From the NCBI RefSeq assembly GCF_008923185.1, contig NZ_WBMT01000009.1:62001-126000 (forward strand): a stretch of DNA of 64,000 nt, written 5' to 3'. The notes under the pieces are model-generated. The model had not been told where the DNA came from. It worked only from the letters and a program-made list of their open reading frames with translations, and did no database searches. The position numbers and the translations under genes are program-made. The stretch is from Actinomadura rudentiformis. GTDB lineage: Bacteria; Actinomycetota; Actinomycetes; Streptosporangiales; Streptosporangiaceae. Below are positions 16,841 through 25,177 of the stretch, one piece after another; positions within the stretch are counted from its first letter, which is position 1, and each line of letters starts with the position of its first letter.

Positions 16841-19759
16841 TTATCCGTTCGGGCGCTGTGGATTGCCGCCACCGTCACCCGGGTCGCCCGGTTCGGGATC
16901 ACCGGGGCCCGGGAGGCTCGGTTCGGGGATCGGAGGGGTCGGCCGGCCGGACGGCGGCTTGGGCGGCCTCGAACCATCGCCCGGGTTCGGCGTCAGCGGA
17001 GGCCGCGACGGCCTGTCCGACGGCGTGGACGGCGCGCCGGTCGAGCGGCCGCTCGGCGTGCCGCCGTAGCTCCCGGGGTAGGACGACGGGTCGCCGAACT
17101 CCTTGATCTCGAAGTTCTTGATGGCCACCGCCTTGGACATGTACGAGTTCCACATCTGCGCCGGCAGCTGGCCGCCGTACACGCCGTACCCGGGGATCGA
17201 CAGCGGCTTGCCGTCGCTCCGGAACATCGCCACCGACGTCGCCATCTGCGGGATGAACCCGTTGAACCAGATCGCCCGGCCGCCGTTCGTCGTGCCGGTC
17301 TTGCCCGCCACGTCGCGCCCGTCCGAGAGCTGGGCGCCCGTGCCGGTACCGCTCTGCACGACCTTGCTCATCGCGTACGTGGCGTCCTTGGCGACCTGCT
17401 GGCTGAACGCCCGCTTGCCCTTCTCGGTGAAGTCCTTCTCCTCGCCGCTCTCGTCACTGACCGACTTCACCGTGTACGGCTTCCGGTAGACGCCCTCGGA
17501 GGCGAACGTCGCGTAGACCGCCGCCTGCTGGACCGGATGCACGGAGACCGTGCCGAGGGGGAACGAGGGGGCGTCCCGCTGTGCCTTGGTCATCTGGCTC
17601 GCCGGGATGCCCATCTTCTCGGCCATCTCGGCGATCCTCTCGGTGCCGATGTCCTGACCGAGGTTGACGTACGCCGTGTTGATCGAGTTCTGCGTCATGG
17701 TGACGAGGTTGACCATGCCGTACTGGGCGTTGCCGTCGTTCCGCAGGGCCGTGCGGTTGAAGTACTGCGGCGAGCTGCCGTCGTACGAGGTCGACAGGGT
17801 CTTGCCGTCGTCGAGCGCCGCCGCGAGCGCGATCGGCTTGAACCCCGATCCGGCCTGGGCGAGATCCCAGAACGCACTGCTGCCCGCCTCGTCCAGGTAG
17901 TCGCGACCGCCATAGAACGCCTCGACCTGGCCGTTCTTCGGGTCGACCGACACCATCGCGGTCCGGATCTTCTTGCTCATCCCGTCGGGCACGTTCGAGG
18001 TCACCGCGTCCTTGGCGGCGTCCATGAGGTCCTCGTCGAACGTGGTGGTGATCTTCAGCCCGCCGCGGTTGATCTGGTCCTCGGTGTAGCCGCGGCGCTC
18101 CAGGAGCTCCTTCTTGGCCACGTTGACCATGTAGCCCTTCTGGCCCTTGAGGATGTCGGTGATCTTCTGCTTCTTGGGCTGCGGGAACGTCATCTGCGCC
18201 ACCTCGGCGGCGGTGACGGCGTTGTCCCGGACCATGTTGTTGAGCACGGCCCTCCACCGCTGCTCGGCGGCGGGCCGCCGGGCGGCGGTCGGGCTGCCGA
18301 AGGGCGTCGGCTGCTGGATCGCGGCGGCCAGATAGGCGCCCTCGGCCGCCGTCAGCTGGCTGACGTCCTTGCCGTAGTACGCCTTGGCCGCGGCCTGGAT
18401 GCCGTACGCGTCGCGGCCGAAGTAGATCGTGTTGAGGTACTGCTCCAGGATCCAGTCCTTGTCCTTCTCCCGCCCGACCTTCAGGGAGACCATGATCTCC
18501 TTGAGCTTGCGGAAGACGGAGCGTTCGGTGCCGATCCCGCCGTAGTAGTTGCGGACCATCTGCTGCGTGATGGTCGAGCCGCCCTGCAGTTGCTCGCCGC
18601 TGACCGTGGACCAGAAGGCGCGCGCGGTGCCCTTCACCGACACACCCGGGTCGTCGTAGAAGCCACGGTTCTCGGCCGCGATCACCGCTTCCCGGACACC
18701 CTTCGGCACCTTGTCGAGATCGACCGCGTCCCGGTTGGTGCCGGTCTTGGCGATGAGGGTCTTGCCGTCGGAGTAGTAGAAGCTCGGCCCCTGCGCCACC
18801 GCGGACTCCTGTGGCGACGGCACCGGCGTAAGGACATAGGCGATCGCGAACGCGGCGATGCCGAACCCGATCAGGCCCAACACCGTGAAGGCCGCCCGCC
18901 GCGCATACCGAACAGGTCGGCTGCGCTGCTTCTTGCCCCCCTTACCAGGCGACACCTTCCCCGCGCCCACCTTGCTCGCCGCCGTCCCCGGGGCGACCAT
19001 GCCTCCAGCAGCCGCATCATCCCCAGCACCCTTGCCCGCGACCGTCTCCCGAGCGGCCGCCTCACTCACGGCCGCGCCGCTCACGGCCGCCTCATCTGCG
19101 GCCGCGCCGTTCACAGGCGCGTCACTCGCGAATGCCCCGCTAGCGGGCACGTCGTTCACGAACGGATCACTCGCAGGCGCGTTATCCCCGGGCGCCTCAC
19201 TTGCGGCCGCGTCGTTCATGAACGGATCACTCGCGGGCGCGTTGCCTGCGGGCGCGCCGTTACCGGATGCGTCGCTCGCGGGCGCGTCGCCTGAGAATGT
19301 CTCACTGGCGGCCGCGTCGTTCATGAACGGATCACTCGCGGGCGCGTTGTCGCCGGGCGCCTCACTTGCGGCCGCGCCATTACCGGAGGCATCGCTCGCG
19401 GACGCGTCGCCTGCGAGTGCCTGGCTGGCGTCCGCGTCGTTCACGGACGTGTCGCTGGCAGGCGCGTTGTCGCCGGGTGCCTCATCTGCGGGCGCGCCGT
19501 TACCGGGCGCCTCGTTCGCGGGCGCCTCGTTCGCGGGCGCGTCGCTCGCGGGTGCATCGTCGGGAGGCTCGTTGCCCGTGGGTGCCTCATCGGGAGTCGG
19601 CTCGACGTCCTCGACCGTGGTCATCGTCGCGGTCTTGGTGGTCGCCGGCTCGGCCGCGGACGTGGTGACGTCCTTGTCGCTGCCTTTCGATTCGTCCGGT
19701 TTCGCATCGTCCTGCCCGGTGGGCTTGTCGCCTTCCGGGCCCGTACCACTACTACTCAC
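16841..19759 (-). CDS. class A penicillin-binding protein (glycosyltransferase 51 plus transpeptidase)
   Basis: GTG start 19759 after GGGGGGCT; 972 residues. Residues 1-280 are a repetitive Ala/Asp/Pro-rich cytoplasmic tail, followed by a basic cluster and a transmembrane helix (about 288-312). The glycosyltransferase has AENRGFYDDPGVS, GGSTITQQMVRNYYGG and LEQYLNTIYFGR. The transpeptidase has the SxxK serine in AGSGFK, SxN in QNSINTAY, and KTG in GKTGTTNG, so both activities look intact. The C-terminus is Pro/Gly-rich. It polymerises and crosslinks peptidoglycan outside the membrane. The stop is 16 bp from the shared terminator. Confidence 0.93.
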   Translation of the reverse strand: MSSSGTGPEGDKPTGQDDAKPDESKGSDKDVTTSAAEPATTKTATMTTVEDVEPTPDEAPTGNEPPDDAPASDAPANEAPANEAPGNGAPADEAPGDNAPASDTSVNDADASQALAGDASASDASGNGAAASEAPGDNAPASDPFMNDAAASETFSGDAPASDASGNGAPAGNAPASDPFMNDAAASEAPGDNAPASDPFVNDVPASGAFASDAPVNGAAADEAAVSGAAVSEAAARETVAGKGAGDDAAAGGMVAPGTAASKVGAGKVSPGKGGKKQRSRPVRYARRAAFTVLGLIGFGIAAFAIAYVLTPVPSPQESAVAQGPSFYYSDGKTLIAKTGTNRDAVDLDKVPKGVREAVIAAENRGFYDDPGVSVKGTARAFWSTVSGEQLQGGSTITQQMVRNYYGGIGTERSVFRKLKEIMVSLKVGREKDKDWILEQYLNTIYFGRDAYGIQAAAKAYYGKDVSQLTAAEGAYLAAAIQQPTPFGSPTAARRPAAEQRWRAVLNNMVRDNAVTAAEVAQMTFPQPKKQKITDILKGQKGYMVNVAKKELLERRGYTEDQINRGGLKITTTFDEDLMDAAKDAVTSNVPDGMSKKIRTAMVSVDPKNGQVEAFYGGRDYLDEAGSSAFWDLAQAGSGFKPIALAAALDDGKTLSTSYDGSSPQYFNRTALRNDGNAQYGMVNLVTMTQNSINTAYVNLGQDIGTERIAEMAEKMGIPASQMTKAQRDAPSFPLGTVSVHPVQQAAVYATFASEGVYRKPYTVKSVSDESGEEKDFTEKGKRAFSQQVAKDATYAMSKVVQSGTGTGAQLSDGRDVAGKTGTTNGGRAIWFNGFIPQMATSVAMFRSDGKPLSIPGYGVYGGQLPAQMWNSYMSKAVAIKNFEIKEFGDPSSYPGSYGGTPSGRSTGAPSTPSDRPSRPPLTPNPGDGSRPPKPPSGRPTPPIPEPSLPGPGDPEPGDPGDGGGNPQRPNG
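19060..19560. repeat. coding repeats in the PBP cytoplasmic tail
   Basis: A roughly 105-bp unit recurs imperfectly; AACGGATCACTCGC appears near 19160, 19222 and 19326. It encodes PGDNAPASDPF and NDAAAS blocks. Frame is kept, so it is a variable-length coding repeat. Confidence 0.75.
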
Positions 19760-19934
19760 AAGCCCCCCGTGATTCTTTCGTTACCGACGATACCCGAGGG
19801 CATTCGCGGTTTCGGCCGATCACTGCACTCTCCTGGAGTTCTCAATAGAGGACGATCAGTGTCCCGGGCCGGTTGTCGTGGCTCGCATCACGAGCACGAA
19901 CGGGAGCTCCATTCCGGAACCGTCATAAAAGTAA

Positions 19935-19962
19935 GGCGGGACACCCATCAAGGTGTCCCGCC
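19935..19962 (-). terminator. terminator of the FKBP gene
   Basis: Perfect 11-bp stem (19935-19945 with 19952-19962) and 6-nt loop, followed leftward by TTACTTTTATG, 19 bp past the stop of the FKBP gene. Confidence 0.85.
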
Positions 19963-19980
19963 GTACACGTGTGACCGGAG

Positions 19981-21246
19981 TTACTTCGGAACCGTGCCGA
20001 GGATGTCGACGACGAACACCAGCGTGTCGGTGCCCTTGATGCCGGCCTGCTCGTTGCCCTTCGTCCCGTACCCCTCCTTGGGCGGCAGGATGAGCAGCAC
20101 GCGGCTGCCGACCTTGGCGCCGGTGAGCCCCTTGTCGAAGCCCGGCACGGTGCCGCCCGTGCCGATCGGGAACGAGGCGGGCTGGCCCTTGCTCCAGCTC
20201 TCGTCGAACGTCTTACCGTCCCGCCAGAGCTTGCCCACGTACTGCACGATGGCGTTGTCACCCTTGGCCAGGGCCGGACCGCTGCCCTCGATCAGGGTCC
20301 TGACCTCGAGCTTGCCCGGGGGGTCGGCCTTCGGCACGGTCACCTTCGGACCCTTGCCGGGCTGCCCCGGCTCGACCTTGGGCAGGTTCTTGTCGTCGAG
20401 CTTCTTCTCGGTGCCCTTGGCCTCGGCGTTCTTGGGGATCGCCGCCAGGATGTCCACCACGAAGACCACGGAGTCCTTGTTGGTGAGGCCCATCTGCGAG
20501 CCCTGCTCGCCGAACCCGTCCGCCGGCGGCAGCTGCAGCACCAGCCGGCTGCCCGCCGGATGCCCGGCCAGGCCCTTGTCGAGTCCCTTGACCTGGGTGT
20601 TGCCGACCGTCATCGGCATGACCTGCTGGCCGCCCTGCTGCTCGTAAGACGAGTTCAGCTTCTTGCTGGTGCTCTCCTTGGCCTTGTCGCCGGTGCCCTT
20701 CTTGGACCACTGGTAGAACGCGAACTTCACATACGCGATGTCGCCGTTGGCGAGCTTGGGCCCGCTCCCCGTGATCGCCTCGGTCACCTTGAACTTGTTG
20801 TCCGGCACCAGGTTCTTGGGGATGTCGACCTTGGGCGCGGTGCCGAGCGCGCCGGTCACCTTGATCTCCGGTCCCGGCCGGGTCACGTAGAACGTCGTGG
20901 CGCCCGCGATGGCCACCAGTCCGACGACCACTGCCACGGCCGTCAACTGGCGGCGCTTCTTGGCCTGCGCGGCGGTCAACGCCGACGGCCGCGGCCCGCT
21001 GCCGCGCCCGGCACTGATCCCGTGAGGCGTGAACTCCGGGCTCCGGATGTTCTTGGCCTGCGGCAGCTTGGCCGCCCCTGCCGCCGGTGCCTTGATCTTG
21101 ATCGAGGGCTTCGCCGCGGACTTCTCCTCGGCCTCGCCCTCCTCGGCCACTGCCTCGGCAGCGCCGGTCGACTCGTCCTTCAGCTCGTCCGCTGCCGAGT
21201 CGTCTTTGCCCGTCGGCGCACCCTTGGGCTTGTCATCCTCGGCCAT
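19981..21246 (-). CDS. membrane-anchored double FKBP-type peptidyl-prolyl isomerase
   Basis: ATG 21246 with GAGGAAAC upstream; 421 residues. An acidic cytoplasmic N-terminus (1-90) leads to a transmembrane helix at about 98-120 (LTAVAVVVGLVAIAGATTFY). Two exported FKBP domains follow. The first (about 145-275) is divergent, with VKGLDKGLAGHPAGSRLVLQ. The second (about 315-420) is canonical, with GKTFDES, VPGFDKGLTGAKVGSRVLL, PPKEGYG and TLVFVVDIL. It should catalyse cis-trans isomerisation of prolyl bonds in exported proteins; the first domain may only bind substrate. Confidence 0.9.
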   Translation of the reverse strand: MAEDDKPKGAPTGKDDSAADELKDESTGAAEAVAEEGEAEEKSAAKPSIKIKAPAAGAAKLPQAKNIRSPEFTPHGISAGRGSGPRPSALTAAQAKKRRQLTAVAVVVGLVAIAGATTFYVTRPGPEIKVTGALGTAPKVDIPKNLVPDNKFKVTEAITGSGPKLANGDIAYVKFAFYQWSKKGTGDKAKESTSKKLNSSYEQQGGQQVMPMTVGNTQVKGLDKGLAGHPAGSRLVLQLPPADGFGEQGSQMGLTNKDSVVFVVDILAAIPKNAEAKGTEKKLDDKNLPKVEPGQPGKGPKVTVPKADPPGKLEVRTLIEGSGPALAKGDNAIVQYVGKLWRDGKTFDESWSKGQPASFPIGTGGTVPGFDKGLTGAKVGSRVLLILPPKEGYGTKGNEQAGIKGTDTLVFVVDILGTVPK

Positions 21247-21527
21247 GTTTCCTCACTCGATCCGGGTTCACGAAACGTCCACCCTGCCAGCCCGCCCCTA
21301 AGGTGGCCGTGAAATCAGGGCAAAGACAACCGGCTGCAATCTACCGGCCAACCGGCGGACGACGGCAAGGCAGAGCGGCGGAGCGAGACCGACCTGTCAC
21401 CCGCCGACGGCACACCCGCCCCACACGGCACGCGGAACCGGCGTGAACGAGCTTTGCTGATCAGTGGAAGCGGGCAGGATGGTTTCGGCGCCGAGACGTG
21501 CCGTGGCGCCAGGGGGAGGGGGATGGC
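21247..21527. promoter_or_regulatory. divergent promoter region
   Basis: The 281-bp gap between the leftward FKBP gene and the rightward STAS gene must contain both promoters. I cannot place core boxes with confidence. Confidence 0.35.
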
Positions 21528-21968
21528 ATGACGTCCGGCTTCTCGACACCTGCGGGGGGTGAGCCCTCCGACTATGGGGCCCGGTTCCGGTTCCGGCTCC
21601 GGCGGCAGGACGGCTATGTCGTGGTCGAGGTCATCGGCGATCTGGACCTGCACAGCGCCCCGCACTTCAACCATCACCTGGGTGAGGCGATCAGGTCGCA
21701 GGCCCTTCCTCACGTGGCCGTGGACCTGTCGGAGGTGTCGTTCTTCGACACCTCGGGCCTGAACTCGGTGATCGTCGCCTGGAAGCGGATCAAGGCGAGC
21801 GGTGGCCATCTGGTCCTGGTGCGGCCGACGAAGCAGATCAGCTCCGTGCTGAGGATCACCGGCATGGACCGGCACTTCGACGTCGCCGACACACTGCCCA
21901 GCATGGCCATCGGCGAGGAGCCGGTAGCTCAGATCGGAGACGTGGCCCTGGACGAGCCCACGGCCTAG
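21528..21968 (+). CDS. STAS-domain anti-sigma factor antagonist
   Basis: I chose ATG 21528, 5 nt after GGAGGGGG, rather than an in-frame ATG 30 bp upstream; 146 residues. The STAS fold is evident from VVVEVIGDLDLHSAP (about 30) and the phosphorylation loop VSFFDTSGLNSVIVA, where the Ser after Asp-Thr is the likely kinase target. Proteins of this class bind an anti-sigma kinase and free a sigma factor when unphosphorylated. No kinase or sigma partner is adjacent; it is the last clear chromosomal gene before the integration region. Confidence 0.88.
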   Translation: MTSGFSTPAGGEPSDYGARFRFRLRRQDGYVVVEVIGDLDLHSAPHFNHHLGEAIRSQALPHVAVDLSEVSFFDTSGLNSVIVAWKRIKASGGHLVLVRPTKQISSVLRITGMDRHFDVADTLPSMAIGEEPVAQIGDVALDEPTA

Positions 21969-22069
21969 AGCCTCGAGAGCGCCCACGCGGCCCTGCGCTG
22001 GCCGCGTCAGCCAGCCGACCTCGCCGTCGCGACAGACCTAGACGGCACATGTGCCCCCCGCTTCTGGCA

Positions 22070-22152
22070 GTGTTTTCGCTGGTGGCGGGGGCTTCGCTGG
22101 TGGGCGTAAGCGCGCCGGGCAGGATTCGAACCCGCGACCGTCGGATGAGAAG
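22070..22152 (-). repeat. tRNA 3'-half remnant, copy 1 (att-like direct repeat)
   Basis: This 83-bp block is nearly identical to 23034-23117 (one indel, one clear substitution). Read leftward it is an anticodon loop CTTCTCA, variable loop, complete T-arm (GCGGGTTCGAATCC) and acceptor 3' strand CCCGGCGC, followed by 45 bp of flank. No 5' half is adjacent. The segment 22115-22139 is identical to part of tRNA-Arg at 24418-24442. Confidence 0.85.
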
Positions 22153-22276
22153 ATCGCTGCTCAACTAACCCGCCGCACATGGCCTTACCTGCGGCCGCTC
22201 GTCATGCTGACGTCTCCACACACAAGATCATTCCGCGCATATTCCGGATCTTGAAACTCGGGCTGCACGTCGGTGC

Positions 22277-22576
22277 CTAGTCTCCGTTGAAGACCAGGTA
22301 GCGGTGAGGCTTGCGCTCGCACTGTTGGATCAACGCGACGATCTCTCGTACAGCCTCGCGCTCATCAGGCGATGCGTCTGCGGCAATTTGGTCGAGTTCA
22401 GCGAGTACAGGCTTCATCTGCAGGCGGTTGAAGGTGGTGTTGTCATAGCGATCAACATGGCCGAGCAGGGGCAGGCCAGCACGCTCCGCACTCTGACAGA
22501 GCGCCCAGATTGCGGGGTGAACGCAGGTCCCTTCGAGGCTTCCGGTGTACGTGCGTATCTGAACACTCATCCCCAT
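22277..22576 (-). CDS. hypothetical protein between two att-like repeats
   Basis: A 99-residue leftward frame (ATG 22576; a second ATG at 22570 is also possible and GGGG sits between them). The sequence reads as a genuine globular helical protein (ADASPDEREAVREIVALIQQ). No family recognised. It lies in a 0.9-kb segment bracketed by the two tRNA fragments and is likely cargo of a decayed integrated element. Confidence 0.65.
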   Translation of the reverse strand: MGMSVQIRTYTGSLEGTCVHPAIWALCQSAERAGLPLLGHVDRYDNTTFNRLQMKPVLAELDQIAADASPDEREAVREIVALIQQCERKPHRYLVFNGD

Positions 22577-23311
22577 ACCGACAGACAGTAGGGCATCGCT
22601 GCGGCCGGTCCGGAGTGCTCATTCGCGCGAACGGCGAGACGCTGTGACAGAGCCCGGCGCGCGAATGAGTGCTCCGGTTCCAGGAGGGGCCTGGGGAACC
22701 ACGGGGTTCCCCAGTCACACATCCTCGTGGCGAGATATCACCCGTCGTCTACACGAGCGGGCTGCCGTCCAATGCCGTGGGGACCCGGAGGGCGAGCAAC
22801 GCGAGTTGGCCGGCGGCCTGCGCCCGTTGACTCCGAGCGGCGGCGCGGCCTGGTGACTGCCGTTCAGCCGGGTGACAAGCCGGGGCGTCGCCGATGCGCG
22901 GCCGGGCCTCTCTTCGCTTGGGGGCTGACCTGCGGAAACGCGGCCAAGATCATTCCGTGTATGTTCCGGGAACAGTCCCATGGAGCTGCTTTCGGTGGCA
23001 TCTGGCTGCACATGGGGTCCCCCGCGCTCAGCGGTGTTTTCGCTGGTGGCGGGGGGCTTCGCTGGTGGGCGTAAGCGCGCCGGGCAGGATTCGAACCCGC
23101 GACCGTCGGATTAGAAGTCCTACCGACAAAACAGAGAGTCCGATGACGAGAAAATCTCGGCGCTGACCTGCGGAAACGATTGATCGCCAGAAACTCGTTC
23201 GATCGCATGCAGGTCGTTGGCCGTAGGATTCTCACACGCCGGATCCGGGTGAAACCAAGCCCTACAAGTCTAATCCGGTGGTCGACTCTCGCTGCTCCGA
23301 GGGGGTTCGCT
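22577..23311. other. 735-bp region of hairpins and dispersed repeats before the integrase
   Basis: No convincing gene. It contains an imperfect 20-bp inverted repeat (22610-22629 with 22658-22677, 18 of 20 matching), a perfect 10-bp stem (22691-22700 with 22705-22714), GCTGACCTGCGGAAAC at 22924-22939 and again at 23162-23177, a 25-bp segment at 22945-22969 that matches 22223-22247 with three differences, and the second tRNA remnant. The composition is that of recombination debris at an attachment site. Confidence 0.7.
23034..23117 (-). repeat. tRNA 3'-half remnant, copy 2 (probable att site next to integrase)
   Basis: Second copy of the 83-84 bp repeat; 23080-23104 is identical to 22115-22139 and 24418-24442. 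It keeps an anticodon loop CTTCTAA and T-arm but no D-arm or 5' acceptor strand. It lies 195 bp upstream of the integrase start, the usual place for an attachment site. Confidence 0.85.
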
Positions 23312-24385
23312 ATGCCCGAGGCAGAGATCATCCCATTCGAGCCGCCCCGCCGCCCCAGACGCACCCCCAGACGATCCCGGACCACCGCCGCTCCCCGCGG
23401 GCTCGGCTTCACCCAGGCGATGGAGTCCTGGGAGCTCGCGCTCAACTCGCGCGGCAAGGCGGCCGGGACCATCCGCTCCTACCGCGACGCGGTGAGGAAC
23501 TTTACCAACTGGCTCGGCCAGGAAGGCTGCATCTGCCGCCACCCGGACCCGGTCGAGCCGTGCCCGGTCAAGCCGCACGGCCGCACCACCCGAGACATCC
23601 CGACCGTAGAAATGATCACCGCGGAAGACGTGCGGATCTACCTCACGCACGAGAGGCGGCGCACGAGCCCAGGCAACGCCCATAAGGTGTTCAGGAATCT
23701 GCGAGCCCTGTTCAACTGGCTCATCGACGAAGGCGACCTCGAAGGCCCCAGCCCGGTCCGGAACGCCGACGCGCCGGACGTGCCCGAGCGAGAGCTGCCG
23801 CCGCTGTCGGACGAAGAGATCGCCAAGCTGCTGAAGACGTGCAAGAGCGGCGGCTCGCACGACGATCTGCGCGACTACGCCATCATGCGGCTGCTGCTGG
23901 ACATCGGCCCCCGCGTCGCCGGACTGGCCGGAATCCGCTACGCGCCCGACGACCCCAAGGCCAACGACGTCCACTTGGCCCAATACGAGATCCGCATCCG
24001 GCTCAAGGGCGGCGACGACTACCTGGCACCGATCGGCAAGCAGGCCGCCGCGGCCATCGACCGCTACATCCGCCGCGCCCGCATGGAACATCCTGACGCC
24101 GAGAGCACCGCGCTGTGGCTGGGGAAGTTCGGGCCGCTCGGCGTCTCCGGGGTGCAGGCGCTGCTGCGCCGTCGCGGTGACCAGGCCGGCGTCGTCGGCG
24201 TGACGCCGCACCGGTTCCGGCGCACCGCGGCAACGAACTGCGTGGATTCCGATCAGAGCGAGACCGACGTCATGCACAACTTCGGCTGGAAGCGGCCGGA
24301 GATGGTGCGGCACTACACCAAGGCGACGGCGAAGACGCGGGCCCGCCGCAACCACCAGCGGAGCTCGCCAGCGGACAGGTACTGA
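23312..24385 (+). CDS. tyrosine recombinase (site-specific integrase)
   Basis: I chose ATG 23312 with GAGGGGG 7 nt upstream; the frame is open earlier but crosses repeats. The 357-residue product has an N-terminal SAM-like arm/core-binding domain (FTQAMESWELALNSRGKAAG..TIRSYRDAV) and a C-terminal catalytic domain. Catalytic residues are visible: Arg in DIGPRVAGL, Lys in IRLKGGDD, HxxR in PHRFRRTAA, Trp in NFGWKRP (in place of the second His) and the nucleophile Tyr in VRHYTK. It should integrate and excise the element at the tRNA-derived core. It ends 29 bp from the 3' end of tRNA-Arg. Confidence 0.93.
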   Translation: MPEAEIIPFEPPRRPRRTPRRSRTTAAPRGLGFTQAMESWELALNSRGKAAGTIRSYRDAVRNFTNWLGQEGCICRHPDPVEPCPVKPHGRTTRDIPTVEMITAEDVRIYLTHERRRTSPGNAHKVFRNLRALFNWLIDEGDLEGPSPVRNADAPDVPERELPPLSDEEIAKLLKTCKSGGSHDDLRDYAIMRLLLDIGPRVAGLAGIRYAPDDPKANDVHLAQYEIRIRLKGGDDYLAPIGKQAAAAIDRYIRRARMEHPDAESTALWLGKFGPLGVSGVQALLRRRGDQAGVVGVTPHRFRRTAATNCVDSDQSETDVMHNFGWKRPEMVRHYTKATAKTRARRNHQRSSPADRY

Positions 24386-24413
24386 TCGACGATCGCACTG
24401 ATCAAGGACTCGG

Positions 24414-24487
24414 CGCCCCGGGCAGGATTCGAACCCGCGACCATCTGCTTAGAAGGCAGGTGCTCTGTCCAGCTGAGCTACCGGGGC
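24414..24487 (-). tRNA. tRNA-Arg(UCU)
   Basis: Leftward 74-nt cloverleaf: acceptor GCCCCGG pairs with CCGGGGC (24481-24487 with 24415-24421), D-arm with AGCTCAGCTGGACAGAGC, anticodon stem CTGC/GCAG with loop CTTCTAA (anticodon TCT), T-arm GCGGGTTCGAATCCTGC. CCA is not encoded. The T-arm and acceptor region carries the 25-bp core shared with the two remnants. Either it is the host target gene or a tRNA carried by the prophage. Confidence 0.95.
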
Positions 24488-24560
24488 ACATCGTCGTCGA
24501 GGCAGATTACTACCGACCCCCACCTGCATGCGACTGGCTTCCCGGCCGGATCCGGGCACG

Positions 24561-24597
24561 AAAAACCGCGCGTGAGCGGGCGGACGCTCGCGCGCGG
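24561..24597 (-). terminator. intrinsic terminator of the leftward membrane protein gene
   Basis: Read leftward, a 13-bp stem (one G-U pair; 24585-24597 with 24566-24578) with a 6-nt loop is followed by TTTTT. It lies 55 bp past the stop at 24652. Confidence 0.9.
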
Positions 24598-24651
24598 CTC
24601 CGTTCGGCTGATCGCGGTGGCTTAACCGGCCAGATCTGGGCCGGTCAAACC

Positions 24652-24930
24652 TCAGCCGACGCGGGGAAGGTCTTGACCTCTCGAATCCTCGCCGCCGGCG
24701 CCGCGAGCCCTCTTCAGCCCATGCTCAAGGCCCTGAGCGTAGAAGAGCCCGCTGATCCGGTGCAGCGTATCTGAGTCCCCTGCGTCGCCCCCCCTGCAGA
24801 GGAGACGCAGAGAGAAGATCACCATGCCTGCGAGGAGCAGGCCGTGGAGTCTCACTGGATCGAAGATCCCCCAGATGAGTGCTGTGCCGGCGCACACAGC
24901 GAAACCGATGATGTCGACGGCGCGGAGCAC
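24652..24930 (-). CDS. small two-helix membrane protein near the phage immunity region
   Basis: GTG 24930 with AAGGGGG 7 nt upstream; 92 residues. Two hydrophobic helices lie at about 5-24 (DIIGFAVCAGTALIWGIF) and 28-46 (LHGLLLAGMVIFSLRLLC), then a Gly/Arg-rich tail. A strong terminator follows, which supports a real transcription unit. It sits between the tRNA and the repressor, a usual spot for lysogenically expressed genes such as superinfection exclusion proteins; that role is inference. Confidence 0.65.
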   Translation of the reverse strand: MLRAVDIIGFAVCAGTALIWGIFDPVRLHGLLLAGMVIFSLRLLCRGGDAGDSDTLHRISGLFYAQGLEHGLKRARGAGGEDSRGQDLPRVG

Positions 24931-25086
24931 CTTGACCCCCTTACCTCTGGCTGTTCACCGGAGTTTTCCCCGAATCGGTGTCGCCCTGGCCGGGTGAGGC
25001 GTTCGCCGATACCAGATCCTGCTCTGGTCTTCCGGTCTGCCTGTCAAACGATGATGGCTGCAAGGGGTCCGGATGTCAGCCCTCAA

Positions 25087-25122
25087 GTGACAGGAATGTC
25101 ACTATGTGAAAGATCGGTCACA
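25087..25122. promoter_or_regulatory. cluster of short palindromes
   Basis: GTGACA at 25087-25092 pairs with TGTCAC at 25097-25102, and TGTGA at 25105-25109 with TCACA at 25118-25122. They lie in the 247-bp gap between the repressor's stop and the leftward membrane gene's start, so they may be a regulator site for that gene. Confidence 0.4.
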
Positions 25123-25177
25123 GAGGGCAACAAGCGACAAGTGGGAACGGAAGGGCGTAAGTGACTTGCGCGTCATG

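Noticed and set aside
16808..19294. 828-codon rightward frame
   Set aside because: Antisense to the penicillin-binding protein; composition is Arg/Leu/Gly shadow coding.
22070..22152. Functional tRNA gene
   Set aside because: Only the anticodon loop to 3' end is present; D-arm and 5' acceptor strand are missing. The same holds for 23034-23117.
22864..23472. 202-codon leftward frame across the integrase start
   Set aside because: It crosses the tRNA remnant and repeats and lacks coding character.
25105..25122. Classical CRP/GlxR site
   Set aside because: TGTGA and TCACA are 8 bp apart, not the 6 bp of the known consensus.
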